Positions 46,526 through 59,831 of a stretch of 64,000 nucleotides of DNA are shown one piece after another. Each line of letters opens with the position of its first letter. The first letter of the stretch is position 1. The stretch comes from Pseudoscleropodium purum (taxonomy: Eukaryota > Streptophyta > Bryopsida > Hypnales > Brachytheciaceae): NCBI GenBank assembly GCA_963969395.1, contig OZ017795.1, positions 29,865,063-29,929,062 of the forward strand, given 5' to 3'. Under the pieces are notes generated by a model that had not been told where the DNA came from, did no database searches, and worked only from the letters and a program-made list of their open reading frames with translations. Made by a program: the position numbers and the translations under genes.

Positions 46526-48739
46526 GTGCCTTTTTTAGAGCAATTACTTACGAACTTTGCATAAATAATTACATAAATTAGTAGCCAAACATCACATCAT
46601 CCAAATCACACAAATACAATGTTCATCTAATTTTTGGAGATTCACTATGTTTCACCTTCAGATCCCCATGACTTAGCATCCACCGAGACACAAGTGGGCT
46701 TTCATTATGGTGGCATGGCTTCTACCATGGCACCACCTTTGTACTGCGACTTCATCTTGGCATAAGGCCTTAGCCACTAATATTGATCTGTCCATCAAAT
46801 ACTAGAACCCATCTAAAATTTGTCCCTTTGCTTAATATGAGGTCATGAGCCATGATGCATTTTGACCACACACCTAGCCCCTATGTTAAGCTCCATGGAA
46901 TGAAAGCATTACACCTTCCCCCACATAGAGCACTTGATGTCCTTATCAAGGTTTATTGCTTATGATAGGATCATATTTTTTATTCTAATCTACATGATGG
47001 GACCTCACACACACAAATTCTCAGAAGTGACCAACTTCTAGATGCTGTATCCTCACACTAACACCTAGTGTGTCCTCATTGCGGAATTCATCTTACTAAT
47101 ATTTACTTAGATTAGATCATCCATTAGTTTTTTTTAAATTCCCCTTAAAACATTCCTCCTTTTAATCTTAATTACCTACCATAGGCATGTAATGAATGTT
47201 TTGGCTAGTTAATAGGATGTGGTCAGAATTAGCAACCCTCTTCCTTTGTTTACTCATTTGGAACATGGTTGACCATCCATGCACTCTTGCTTCAAGAAGT
47301 GCCTAACAAAAGAATCCTCTTGTAGCTTGGTACCCACACCTCAATTTTGTTACATCCAAGCTCATTGTACATTTATCAAGTTCTCTTAGGGGCAAGTCCC
47401 CTTAGTGTGAGTGCCCATTTCATCACCTAGGACTCATTATTTTTTTTTGTTTGTTCATATTTTGAATGTAGTTTATTATACAAAAAACTATAAAAAGAAT
47501 GTGAAGCTAAAATAGGTATGCCACATGCCATTATCATATTTGGTCCTAAATAACTTATTTTCCTTAAAAAATGTAACCCAAATCCCACATGTCAATAGGG
47601 TCAAAAATCCCAAATCATACATATTGTAGTTATTTAGTAGGATTGCCCTAAATTGTCTGAACTTGCCAACTTTCATTGCTAAGAATCGCTAGCTAGGTAT
47701 TGAATCTACAACCTCTTCATTTGATTAGGATACCTTTCCACCATCATTTGGTAGTTTAGGATCATCTTAGATCACATTAGACAAATCTTTCAATAGCTCA
47801 ATTGGATCAAAAACACCTTGCACAAATCCTACACAAACCTTGTTAAATCCACTTGTTGGTCTAAATACTTTTTTAATGAATGGATGGGCCATTATTCACA
47901 TCACATCAAGAAAGATTGCATGATAATATTATATAGATATAGATAGATATATAGATATATAGATATAGATAGATATATAGATATATAGATATAGATAGAT
48001 ATATAGATATATAGATATAGATATAGATATAGATATGCATTTCACATCTTCAAAGACAAGAATAATAGGAAAAATATTTGAGACAAAAATAATGGAAAGA
48101 ACATTAGAGACCAGCATTGGAAATGCATGGGGTTTAACCTACAATCATCCAACCATTGACTTCTTCATAAACAACATTGGCAAATTGCTTACATTGTCCA
48201 ATAACTACATTAGAGTTTCACAATGTACTAAATGCTTCCAAATTAGTGCTCCAAAATTGAAGTCTAGACCAAGGATTGATATTTGCATGCATGTTGAATT
48301 TCTATCACTTGAGTAAAAGTGATGGAAAGAGTTGGCCATGATACTCCTCACACTAATAAAGGTTGTGCTACCCAAAGACCTAATTAGTTTCACTTTCATT
48401 GTAAATGGCGTAAAACGAATGAGAATTCCCTCAACTCAAAAATACTCATTAGAATACATGTGAACAATAAGGTACATAGATTAAAAAACTATTTTTTGTA
48501 GAATTTGCTACTTGTAGCACATTTTGTACCATAAGCTAGAGATTGGGTGTCTAGAAGAACAGACAAAACAAGTATGAGATAGTAAATATGAGATATGAAC
48601 ATATAGACAAATACATAGACAAATCATACAAAAGAAGCAACTACAAAAATGCTACAAGTATTGCTACTCATTGCTAGAAAACCATGTTACACCACTATGC
48701 CGTACTTGCCTAGGAGCTCAAGAACAAGATGATTTCCTA
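46526..48739. other. Intergenic DNA, no intact gene
   Basis: AT-rich with no convincing complete gene. On the minus strand between 48036 and 48399, two stretches in the same frame (with a few stops between) look weakly protein-like, for example FGALIWKHLVHCETLM, and could be a gene relic. A competing plus-strand frame covers 48035-48316, so neither is called. Confidence 0.4.
47931..48037 (+). repeat. AT microsatellite with a 26-bp higher-order unit
   Basis: Three consecutive units of AGATATAGATAGATATATAG plus ATATAT are followed by about four AGATAT hexamers. Confidence 0.85.
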
Positions 48740-50303
48740 TTATGATGTCTTGAATTTAACCCTGCCAAACTTGCCACAATGTTGGCAACCATTCTTACAG
48801 ATTTTCTTAAGCATTGTCATTGTTCTTGGATGTTCCCCCAGCATATTTTCTTCCACGGTCCTGTACAAATCCTATACTTCCTCACCACTTGTACTATACA
48901 TATCAAACCACTCCACTATAAGCTTTCCAAGTTGGTACATGTCCAATCCCTTAGTGTATATTCTCTTTCCATTACGGTCTTCCAACGTTCTCTTATTCCA
49001 AGTCATGAATGGATCACCTTCCCATTCTTCTTCGTTGGATCCAATTGCTTCTAAGTTTATAGTTACCCATTTAGATTCACTCTCAACATTTATTTTGATA
49101 CAATTTTTCCACCTTAGATCCATGTGGATGTAGCCTTGTTTATACAAGCTCGCAAGGCCATGTAAGATGTCATGAACGACAACTGCCAAATCCTTTAAAA
49201 CACCAAGTCGTGCATGTGGGTCTCTAACATGTTCCAGCTGAAACAGTGTTTCCTCCCTGAGCGCTTGAGAATGCTTTAGTTGGATAAGGTACTTGGAACC
49301 TTTGATTGAAGCATATAAGGATTGAAGCATACCAAACTTCTTTTCCTCTAATGGTGGCTTTACTACCTTGTGTACAAAGTTAGGATAGATGACTACTTCA
49401 CTACCATTATGATGTAGAATCTTATATAATTTCAAAGGAATATGATCACCCAGTTCTCCCTATAGTTTCTGTAAAATACAATGCATTTGAATGGTGCTAT
49501 GTAGGAACAGGGCTACATCGCTCAACATATTCAAGTCATAAACATTTGAGATGATTTCAAAAACAATGCTCTTGCCACTCGGAGAGAGCTTCGACCATCA
49601 AAACTTCTTTTCAGCACAACAACCACCAATCACATAAGGGAGCGTACCATAGTACAAAGGGCTCCATACCTTTAATTTTGATGCATTCTCTTCAGCAACC
49701 TCGTTCATATCTTCCTCATCAATCTTATTCTCCCATCTAAGCATGAATACATCACTCACAAACAACTGAAAATCTGGCCTTACCAACAGTAGAAGTGCAT
49801 TCGATGCTGATTCAAAAGTCTTGGAGTTGGGTGCATCCAACAAACACTCAAGACCTCTTAACCTATTTGCTTTACAGAGCATATTTATTTAATTGGTCTA
49901 AGAACAGTCCAATGATAGCATACAATTGAGTAGAACTAGTAGCCTCATTGCCTAAATAGGGACCACTGATGAAGTTGAATACATAACCGACAGACTTTGT
50001 TAGGGTTAACTCTTCTGCGGAAGTATAAAGTCTCACAAGGTTAGGTTGATTTATTTCCAAGTATTTTTGCTGATTTACAAGCAAGAACTTTTCTGTAATC
50101 GTGGCAAAAAATTTCAAGATTTCTTCGGCACTTCCAAGAAGCTCAAAAGGGGCTTCCAACAGTTTCTTGTAATAGCAAGATCTTGTAGCAATTTCAAACT
50201 CAATTGCATTCGAGGACATGTATTTATCTCTTGAATATTTTGCTTTCTTTGAAGGTGGCTCTTCCTTCGTACACACAATCTTTAGCATTAGGATTTTGAC
50301 CAT
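48740..50303 (-). pseudogene. Decayed gene with a kinase-like domain
   Basis: A protein-like frame runs on the minus strand but is broken by a one-base frameshift near 49875-49882, an in-frame TGA at 49598-49600, a TAG near 49457, and a TAG at 48872-48874. It then continues to a TAA at 48740-48742. The first segment (50303-49872) contains KEEPPSKKAKYSRDKY and an alpha-helical region. The last segment carries the catalytic-loop-like GYIHMDLRWKNCIKI, an H-x-D-x-R-x-x-N pattern as in atypical kinase-like (Crinkler-type C-terminal) domains, and a downstream YTKGLDMYQLGKLI that resembles kinase subdomain IX. A usual DFG is not seen. The breaks make it a pseudogene unless hidden introns remove them. 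The family name beyond kinase-like is uncertain. Confidence 0.7.
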
Positions 50304-50559
50304 CCAAATAATATTAGGGTTTAGGATTTCAAATTTGAAACCCTAGCAAAGACCAAAATGAGGCTCCAAAAGCTATACTACCAAAATTATAAAAGGGGAC
50401 CACACACGATGGTCACAAAATTCAACCATGACAAAAAAGAGAATCATGCTAAATATCTGTTGGTAGGCAAAACAAAGTAAAAGAAAATTACAAACAAACT
50501 ATGCAATTAACACCCCCAACTCACAAAAGCCTAAGCATTAAGTCATCACACGCACCATT

Positions 50560-50911
50560 GTTTCTTAGTTAGATTCAAATTAAATATACTTGTAGGAACT
50601 TTAGGTATTGGACGACCACTAACCACCACGGGATCTTCACTCATTCCTACAACACATAAGATGTTCTTAATCTACGTCCATGTAGCATCTAACCAAAGGT
50701 TAATTTCAATAAACCACTCGCCACACAACGTAATAGAACCTAGTTCCAATCCCATGCTCCGACCTAGAACATGAAAGTTGATCTTGCCATCGGGAGTAGT
50801 CAAAACCCTAACTAGCCTTATTGTGTCCGATTTGAAGAAGATAAGCTCTTTAGTATGATTGAGACAAATGTAAGAGCCTACCCTTGCACAAGCAAATAAA
50901 CCTGCAATCGG
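50560..50911 (-). pseudogene. Probable 5' exon of the decayed kinase-like gene
   Basis: Minus-strand reading from an acceptor-like TACCGATTGCAG gives a coherent protein segment with VGSYICLNHTKELIFF and LVRVLTTPDGKINFHVLGRS. One in-frame TAG follows LDATWT, after which IKNILCVVGMSEDPVVVSG continues in the same frame. Strand, proximity and decay state suggest it belongs to the pseudogene that starts about 260 bp further on. I do not recognise this segment. Confidence 0.5.
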
Positions 50912-53900
50912 TACAAGAAAGACTTATACTAAACATGGAATGGGAGCTAATTAGGGTTTTACAAAGCTTTAAGAAAGAAAGCACGTATTTCACCTACCAA
51001 GGTGAGAATAGGACTTTTTCTTTTTTGACTATTATTATTGCATGACTCTTTTGTCACATAGTAACTGCAAGGTTTTGATAACGAACTAGATTATAAAAAA
51101 ATGGAAAAAAAGAGCCTCCAATGCATTTAACAAACTAACTACCTATTAGGCACATGATCAAAACAAATAGTAGAAGCAAAGCAAAGAATAGTATCTACAC
51201 AACGAAGCTTACCTTGAACAAGCCCACCCAAAACTTGCACGTACACAAACGAATCCAAAACAAGAACACTCAAAGTTGAGCCCATATATAGTAGAGAGGC
51301 ATATAGATGCAAGGAAAAATGCAAGCGCCTATACACACATAACAAAGCAAAACTCGGCGCATAAGGCATGAGAAACCCAAAACCCCAAGTGAGAGGCTTG
51401 AAGACCAAAGAGGAGATGGAAAATTCTGGGGCCTAAGAGGGTAGAGCCTTGTATGGAACACAATTTGATCACAACTATAGTGTACTAAAGTAAACGTGCC
51501 TATGACAGGTAAAATAATTGATTGTTCTTCTACCATTACCAAAAAAATTCAAATTTTTTTTCATACAAAGACAAATGTGAAAAATGAAGGAAGCAATTGG
51601 AATTTTATTTTTTTGGATAAGGTATGAATTTTTGAAGTGTAATGTTGAGTTGGCCCAAATGAGTTTGTAGACCCCCCCAAATTAGTAGAAAAGTGTTTCC
51701 ATGATGCACTATACGAAACCTATGTTTTAGGTGATGAGCCCTAATTTTTATAAATGGACTTTAGATGATGTCTAAAGCAAAAAACCCATGTTTTTATGTC
51801 AACATTGATGTTATGTTGGACAGTTTGCTAACATAAAAACATGGATTTGTTGCATTGGACATCACCTAAAATCCATTTAAAAAAATTAGACTTGTCACCT
51901 AAAATGCACGTTTCTTATAGTGATAATCATCTTACTACCTAAATCAACCAAAACATTTTCTAACATAGCTACAAGATTTCCTATCATGGAGACATGGACA
52001 TGACATTGAATGAATAAAAAAATAACTTTTACTACCAGTTTATACTAAAAAGGTATATGAGTCCTATGACAGTCATTAATAAGTCCATGATTTTCTCCCA
52101 AGACTTTGATTATGGTCATAAATCAATTCAATATAGTCCTAATTCCAATTATTAGGAAAAATCTATCATGAGTTGATATTAGATTGTAATGGACAGTTCC
52201 CTAGGTGCCTATCATGGAAGATTTGCTTGTCATAGGCAAATTTATCTTATACTAGATGGCTCTAATTTAGACCTTCTTTTTCAAACTGTCTCATAGGTGG
52301 CTTCAAATGCAATAGTTAGTGGATGTGAGGTGGAATGCTCATAATGTCAAAGCATTAATGAGATTTGTTTATACTTCTTTAATGGATGGAATAAGAGCTA
52401 GGGAGGGTCTATTTCAAAGACAAGGTGTATTCACTTAATTTTCCTAAATGGGAATTGATTGATTAATTGCCTTCTAACACATGTTAAAAGAATGTACTCA
52501 ATGTAGGGTTCATTTAAGTTTAGTAAGGGTCATAATTAAGAACCTTGTATATTACTTTTTGAATGCCTCACTATTTGTTTTTAATCTAGCTATATGTTTT
52601 TTTAGACTGTGCATATGTGGGTTTTGTAAGGCCAAGGATTACAAATAGGTGTCTACTACAAAATTCTTTGGAAATTCATAAGTAATTTATAAATGCTCCA
52701 AAAAATATGAAAGCATTTGTGTTAGATTCCACATCAATTTTTCTTCAAGTGAAAAATAAGTAAAAATAATTTTGGGCATCTAAAATCTATCTTATAAGCA
52801 AACCAATTCTTAAAGTGATGGTTTATGAGTAGACTACTTTATTATAAACCATTCGTAGGAAATGTCCAGTGTATTTTTCGGGTGGGTTTTGCATTGTAAT
52901 GCCTAATTTTGTAGTGTTGTCTTTATAATTGAGCATCACACATTTTACATTCAATGTCAAATTCTCATCATGCCATATTTAACTACTTTTAGACTTTAAG
53001 AGGAATTCTAGACTTTGTAAAGGAATTGTCCACTAGGGGTCTTCTGATCATATGTAAAATGAGATTGGAATGTCTTTGAAAGGAAAATTTTACAACTTCC
53101 TAAATACTGAATCAACAAGAGAGTCTTAAGGTGGGGCGATTTGTTCCATCACTCTAAAGTTCTCAATAGGGGCAATTAGTTCCATCACTTTATAATCATT
53201 TGGATGCAACAAAATTAGTGCCATTCAAATCAAATGAAGTCTACTTCAAGTCTTCAACTACATGTTTTTTGAGACCCAAGAACAATCAAATTGTGGTCCT
53301 AAAACACGTGGATATTGCGACTCTACAAGATGTATATCATCCCTCACATGCAACGGTGGTTGAAGTAAGTGCGGATGTTCCTAATTGAGAGGATCTATAG
53401 CAAGCATTACAACAATGTCATTCAAGAGTATCCTTTTCATCTAAGGATTACTTCAAAGTATCTTTAGTATACTACAACAATGGAGATACGGTTGGTTCAT
53501 TTGTAGATTCTCAAATCCAGCAACAAAAATAAACCTCAACAAAATCTCCTACGGTAGGATACGTAGAAGAAGTACAACTAATGTTAGAGGTTGCAGTGAT
53601 GACTACAAACCATAGTGAGTTTCTTGAATGAAATGTCAGAGAAGACCATGGAAGCTAGTATTAATTTTCATATTCTATGGAAGATCCGTTGCACCACCTT
53701 GAATGCGTAGATCCCCTGTCAATACTAAAAGCATGGCTGTGAGCTCCTAATTCATCACTTGAAACTTATAGATTTTCTTTTGTTTAAACCGCAATTTAGA
53801 ATAGATAAAAGTATACAAAAAGCTATAAAAAGAATATAGAACCAAAATAAGGTTGTAATACATCCATTATAGTATTTGGTCTAGATTTGATTGTATATGT

Positions 53901-56900
53901 AGAACTCCCCCAAAACTAGCCTAGGAATAGTGGAAAAATCACAAGATAGTTGGTTTTGCAGATTTAAGTGACACAACCCTCTAAGGGCTAATTTCCCCCT
54001 ATGATTGTGGCAATTCATGGCTAAGTCAAGTCAAGGGATCCACAACAAGGCCAATAGGTGTAGTCTTAGAGTTAGATTTCAAATTCCACATTATACCGAT
54101 GAATTCCCAACAAACCCCAATTGTTAGTATGTAAGTACTACAATTGAAGAATGGAGCCGTGGAAGAATCTATTGCCCAAGGATGGTGTTCTAGGGTAAAT
54201 CCCATGCTAGAAGTTGAATGGCAAAGTTGACTTTTCCAAGATTCCTTCATCTACAAAAGATTCTTGCACCATCAACAATGTAAGGAGATGCCATTCTAGA
54301 TCTCACTGATTGAGTGTGCTAGGGACAAAACAGACTTGTATGCCTCCCATTACTCCTTGAAAGGTCTCATGGAAATTCCTGATATCTTTTGACTTGTAGA
54401 AGACTTTCACTCGGGTGGTCAACCTTTCTAACTTCCAACAAGAATTTCATAGAAATTACTCAGGTTGCGGTAAAATCTCACTAAAAATTAGATTAGCTTT
54501 TCTTATGCTAATAATATGCTCCACCAAATTTTGCAGCATTTCAATAGCGACAAGATTCCAATAAGGGCTAAATTCCTAAAGAATTAATCATGTGGTGGTA
54601 CACTGTGATGTTGACCATCGCTCTGGGAGTACATGACGGTGAATTGAAGTCAACAAGGAGTCTTCCTTACTCCCTTACACCTACCAAAGACCACAAGCTA
54701 GTTACTTTTTTCAAATTAGGGATCCACCAAGATTTGGGAATTTATTCCAACTTGGTTTTTAATCTACGCTAGTTTTGGTTGAGTTTTTGGTCTCGATACA
54801 GGGACAGAAGTGTTACAAATTAGAAAATGGTGTTCTGGAGCCAATGGCACAATCCGTTTTGGATTTGGAGTTAATTTCCAAAAGTTAGGATGTTGGTCCA
54901 ACGTAGGGTAGATAGTTAAAAGTTTAGGAATAGGATGAAAATCTTTGAAGATAAGGATGTAAATCTGAGTTGATAAGGTTACTAAAAGGAGTTTAGGGGG
55001 AGGGGGAGTGGTCGCTTGAAACCTATTTAAGGGCCCCATTTCCCTCTCTAAAATCACCCCCTTCATTTGGTTGTTGGGTCTCTAGGTCCAAGTTATTTTG
55101 GATAGTTGGCATTTGAAGTCAAATTCTTCTATAGTGTTTTTGGAGTACTTTTGGTTCCTTTGTTGCTCATTCTCAAACTTTGGAAGGTCCCTTGGATCCT
55201 TCTACCTTGTCTTCTTGTATTCTTATGGAGTTGAGGACCTTGTTTTTGTAACCTTGTGAGTCACTAGTGTGGATTAAGAGTTCCTTTTGGGTGTATTGTA
55301 CTAACCCTAGAGTCACCCTCCACCATACCTTGGCAATGCCACTTTGGAGGGCCTCTCGTGTGTGAGTGGGCTCATGAGTGAGAGGTTTTATTGGATTATT
55401 AATCCTTGTTCCACCCTTGGTGTATGTCGAAGTAACTAACCTTCTTTAGAGTTGTTCTTATAGAGTGGTCCCCCTTGGAACGGCGAAGCTTTGAACCCCC
55501 GTGGCATTTATCCTTAAGGAATTCCCTAGTCCTTTGTCTAACCTTCTCCTTATTGAGTAGCCCCATTACACGACAGCAAAGCTTTGAACTTATAGCTAGG
55601 GTCCAATCCTACAGTGCATGTTAAAAAGTCCTAGGTGGTGAAGCCACAAGCCCTAGGCATCTTCAAAGTCTTACAGTTGGTGTTAAACCCAACTTGACAA
55701 TAGGGCTTTGAACTTCCCGGATACATAGTTCCAGAGTCTAGTTTCCAAAACGTTCTTGGAAAGGTTCAAGGTTTAGCTTCCAAAATTAGTGGTATATATA
55801 TACGAGGGTCACTACACATAGGGGTTAGATAGGTCATAACCCTCCTAGTAGTTGGACTTAGGCCCCAAATGGCAAAGCTTTGGTGTTGCAATTACATCCT
55901 AACATCCCCACTAAATCTGTCTTTTTTTTTATTAAATTAGTAGGTTCCCTCGAAGAAACTCAAGAGGGAAGATTTAGAGGGAGTTTAGCTTAAGGCCCCA
56001 ACAGCTCACCAAGGCCCCACTAGCCACTGAGACCCCAACAATCACCAAGGCTCCAACAACTCATTGAGGCCTAGCAGCCACCAAGATCCTAGAGGCCCTT
56101 GATACTTAGTGTCCCCGATATCTCGGTTCCCCTCATACTCCAGCAAAACCCTGATACTCGGCAAACCCTGGAGTCCCAACAGCCAGTGTGGAGGAGTTGA
56201 GTTCAAAGATAGTCAGCGTAGGTAACTGAGTTTGAAGGCAGCCAAAGGGAGGTGGGAGTAAAAAGGGAGAAGATCCCAAATTCAAAAACAAGGAAGGAGC
56301 CTAAACTAACCAAGGAAAGGGAAGAAAAAACAATCACAAAACAAGTGATCAAATAAATCCGAACAAAGGGGAAGGAAGGAGAGCACCTCTTTGTACCTAT
56401 GCACCATCAGTTGTCCTTGCACCTCTCCTTCCATCAAAGTGTACCACAACAATGGAGGAAGATTAGAAAGGAGGGAAACTAAGTAGGAGATGAAGGGGTG
56501 AGAGATGATCAATAGTACCTAGCTATGAGATGAGGTAGAGGATCTCAAGAGCCCATGGTGACCATTAGAAGTAGAATTAGTATGACGAGTATAAGACTTT
56601 GTAAGACTAGAAGTAGGCATTAAGGGGCCTTGTAAGCCGAAGCTATAGTGCATAAGGCCCTCATTAAAGCATTAGGTAGAATAGTGCTAGTGTAAAAGAA
56701 TAAAGTAGGAAGGGAAAGAAAGAAGAAGAAAAGGAGGAGGAAAAAGGCGAAGAACAAGGGCACATCTCCTTTTGCCGAGTAAGTAGTGAACGTGGAGTCA
56801 ACTCAAGAATTCTACCAACCATTAGCAAAGGTCCCATCGATCTAGTGGAGGTCCATGCAGACACAAACGAAACCATGACAACCCTTGGCCATAGCTTGGT

Positions 56901-58952
56901 AAGGAAATAAGCTAGCCTAGTCATTTCAACTGCCCATCAAGTGAGGAGGTAGTGTGAATTAGAAGTTAGAGTCATATAGGGAATAAATAGTAGAGTTAGG
57001 GGCCCAACCATGAAGTACATTAGGAATGGACTATATGGACTAGCATTGCATTTGAGGTTAAAATGTAGAATTGTAACTTAGAGAATCACGTGGGTAGGCT
57101 TAGTAGTGATGGACCCACTATAGGAACATCATAATTTGTTAATTGACCTTAACTGAATATGACATCACTCACGCCTCTAGGCATTTATTGTGCCCATCCA
57201 CAAAACTAGGATACATTAGCAAGATCTATTGCTTGGAAGGCACAGTGGACCATCCTTACAACACCCCATTAAATCAAAAGTAGATAAAAGCTAAGAACCT
57301 GGTCATGTTCACTTCCTTACCAAAGGTGGGTAAAAAAGCACCCACAATGGCCTTTTGAAAAGACCAAACATACAGAAATGTAAAGAGAGAAAAGGGCCCC
57401 TATACATAATGAGATTGCCCAAAAAATATGCATATATAACAATCTAACCGCTTTTTTAAAACATATGCTTAGTCAAAGAAAACCCTTAGCGTGTAAATAC
57501 CTCATTTGTAGTGAAGTATGAAAAAATGAACAAGACGTTTAGAGTAGGACTGTAATCTTGAAGTATATTACTAATAAAGGTTTGTAGATGTAGGATTTGG
57601 GTCATACAAAAAAAGCGGTTATAAGGTAAAATACTAAAAGATCTACAATACTAGTGCAAAGCAAATTATGCATTTGCATGCAAGAACAAGAATGCTAAGT
57701 ACATAATTTTTTGATAAGATCTACTAAAAGCAAAAGAAAAGGATCATGAGACCTCTTGATGAAGCCACAAAGGGAAAAAAAAGTACTCAATTTGATAATT
57801 AACCTTTATCAACTTAGAATTGGATGAAAATTTCCAACAACCAATACAAGTAGTATTAGAACTTCATTGTCATGCCAACAATTATAATCAATATTGAGAG
57901 ATGATATATTGATTGATTATTTGGAATTTTGCATTGTGCTTTAGTAAATTTCCAAGACACCAAGACGATAGTATTGTGCAATTTCACGATGAAGCTAGCT
58001 ACATAGGATTTTGACTTATACCATTATGAATACTAATGAACATTCACATGAATTTCATTTGTCAAAGTAATAGACTATAGATTTTGAAAAACAAATTTTA
58101 ATTGACTTTGTAAGAAAACAATTGTCAAGGTCATGTACCATAGATGCATTTCTTGAAATTGTAGACAATGCTTCTAACTATCAAATTCCAAGTGTCTATA
58201 ATGGAGTGTTTTATACACTGTTGTATGAAATCTAGAACCCTTTGGATATTCAAGTACAAGGATGAATTATTTAGTAAACTTAAAGTTACCTTCCAGAGCC
58301 ATTTATTCGCACAAAAATTTACTATTACATTTACAATGTGGTAGTGTTTACCAAGTATTAACATTAATTAGAAAGACTTTGACCAAAAGAGCATGTATAC
58401 TAATTACAAAATGTATTTACATTAATTTCATAAAATTCATAAGTTCTAGGGTGTGAGTAGGATTAAGAATGCCAAAAGGTCATCATGAGATCTCCTCATG
58501 AATCCTTCTGTGGAAGAGAAGCTAACCCTACAATACACCTTTCAAAATGTTAGACCCCGGTCTTGATAACGGGTCCTCCAGTCGTAGACTATTATTTAGG
58601 GGATGATTTCTAACATACGCTAGGACAACTTCCTATGACTTTAAAAGATCCATCACCCAAGGCCAAAGCACCTTTGCCAAGTATTGGTCTCTCATATTAT
58701 CAAACCTTGTATAGGTGAAAATGGCATTATGTTAGTGAGGTGTTTCTTAACAGATTGTCATCCATAAGAACATTTTCATTTAATTATCCTCAATCCCTAT
58801 AGATCAACAAAATACTTGAGATCCTTGAAGAAGTAGGGCTTTTCTAAACATCTACTGTCTTTATAGGTCGATTACATGTAGTCTTCTTGTGTAAGAACAA
58901 GCACATCTTTCACTTTAAAAGAAACTAAGAATAAGAGATGGTTCAATACAAA
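50912..58952. other. Repeat-rich intergenic DNA, no gene supported
   Basis: Eight kilobases without a convincing gene. Short frames at 51139-51542, 53200, 54026, 54764, 56306 and 56664 lack motifs. Between 55480 and 55880 the phrase AAGCTTTGAAC recurs about four times at irregular spacing, and 55996-56092 holds a short tandem pattern based on CACCAAGGCCCCA. These may be remnants of an old retroelement, but no long terminal repeats, primer-binding site or polymerase motifs were seen. Confidence 0.45.
51707..51922. mobile_element. CACTA-like foldback MITE
   Basis: A 216-bp palindrome-like element. The left end CACTATACGAAAC is mirrored by right end GTTTCTTATAGTG, followed inward by paired GTTTTAGGTGATG and TGTCACCTAAAA, and by CCCATGTTTTTATGT paired with ACATAAAAACATGG. 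The CACTA(T)AAGAAA terminus is typical of CACTA/CMC-derived miniature elements. The expected 3-bp target duplication is not clear. Confidence 0.65.
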
Positions 58953-58960
58953 TGTGACAT

Positions 58961-59274
58961 CAGGGTTGACGAATTTCAACATTCGCCCCAAAATAGTGTC
59001 CGTTTTCCGGACGTCCGGACGCAGCGTCCCGACCGCTGTCGGAAAGTGGACGGGTGGGGCGGGGTGGACGGCCCGACCACCCGAGGCGGACGCCCAGATC
59101 GTGCAGACCAGATCAGTCCGCGCGTCGATCGGACGGCCGTAATCGGGCGGACGGACAGGCGAACGGGGCAGACGGGGCGGACGGGCGGACATGCGGACGC
59201 TGCGTCCGCCGGGACGCGAATGTCAGCGGACGCTGCGGACACAGCGTCCACGTCCGGACGTCCTGTCAACCCTG
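58961..59274 (-). mobile_element. GC-rich hAT-type MITE, copy 2
   Basis: A 314-bp element, reverse complement of copy 1 at 46243-46517, with the same CAGGGTTGAC/GTCAACCCTG termini. It is flanked by a perfect 8-bp duplication, TGTGACAT (58953-58960 and 59275-59282). The first ~38 bases of this copy, read on the minus strand, match copy 1 closely; copy 2 carries about 39 extra internal bases. Open frames across it are artefacts of GC richness. Confidence 0.85.
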
Positions 59275-59282
59275 TGTGACAT

Positions 59283-59831
59283 TCCTTGGGGTCATACTAT
59301 TCCAGAAAGCAAGTTTTGCATTCCTATGCAATTAGTTCAGGAATCATATAGTGTCCAATCATATAGTTACAATGTGATTATTAAGCTCATTAAATGACCT
59401 ATGAACAAGAATGCCATTCAGGTCAAAGATCACATAATACCATTGTTGTTGTACCTTATTCAACAACTTTGCCATAGGTTTAGGGTGCACTTGAAAATCT
59501 ACAGAAGATTAAAAAAAAGAAGTCAATTAGTAGTCAACTTACTATATATAATTCAATATAATTAACAAAGAAAAGTCATATACGTTACTTAAAGGACCTT
59601 GGACATTTTTATCTATGGCCCATTTTTCCCTCTTGTCACCTCTTACTAGCTCTACCTTCCTCTCGTCACCTCTCCTTGGCCCTATCCCCTATCATGGTCT
59701 CTCATTGTTTGAGTCCCCCTGTCATTGCCTCTCATTGGTTTCATCTTGCTCTCCTTGCCTATCTTTGGCCTTATTCCCCTTGCCTTGTCGCTCATGGGAT
59801 TAGGAGGATCAACTTCCTCAATTTCTACAAG
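59283..59831. other. Intergenic DNA
   Basis: No gene is supported. A pyrimidine-rich plus-strand stretch at 59615-59800, with repeated CTCTCATTG and CCTTG phrases, gives chance open frames. Confidence 0.45.

Noticed and set aside
48035..48399. Plus-strand 93-residue frame and opposing minus-strand frames
   Set aside because: Both strands look weakly protein-like and neither has a motif; evidence is too weak to annotate.
55480..56100. Possible LTR retrotransposon remnant
   Set aside because: Recurring AAGCTTTGAAC and CACCAAGGCCCC phrases were seen, but no terminal repeats, primer-binding site or polymerase motifs support the call.
58872..59397. Six overlapping open frames of 62-113 residues
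   Set aside because: Same cause as the first element: GC-rich miniature transposon sequence without stops.
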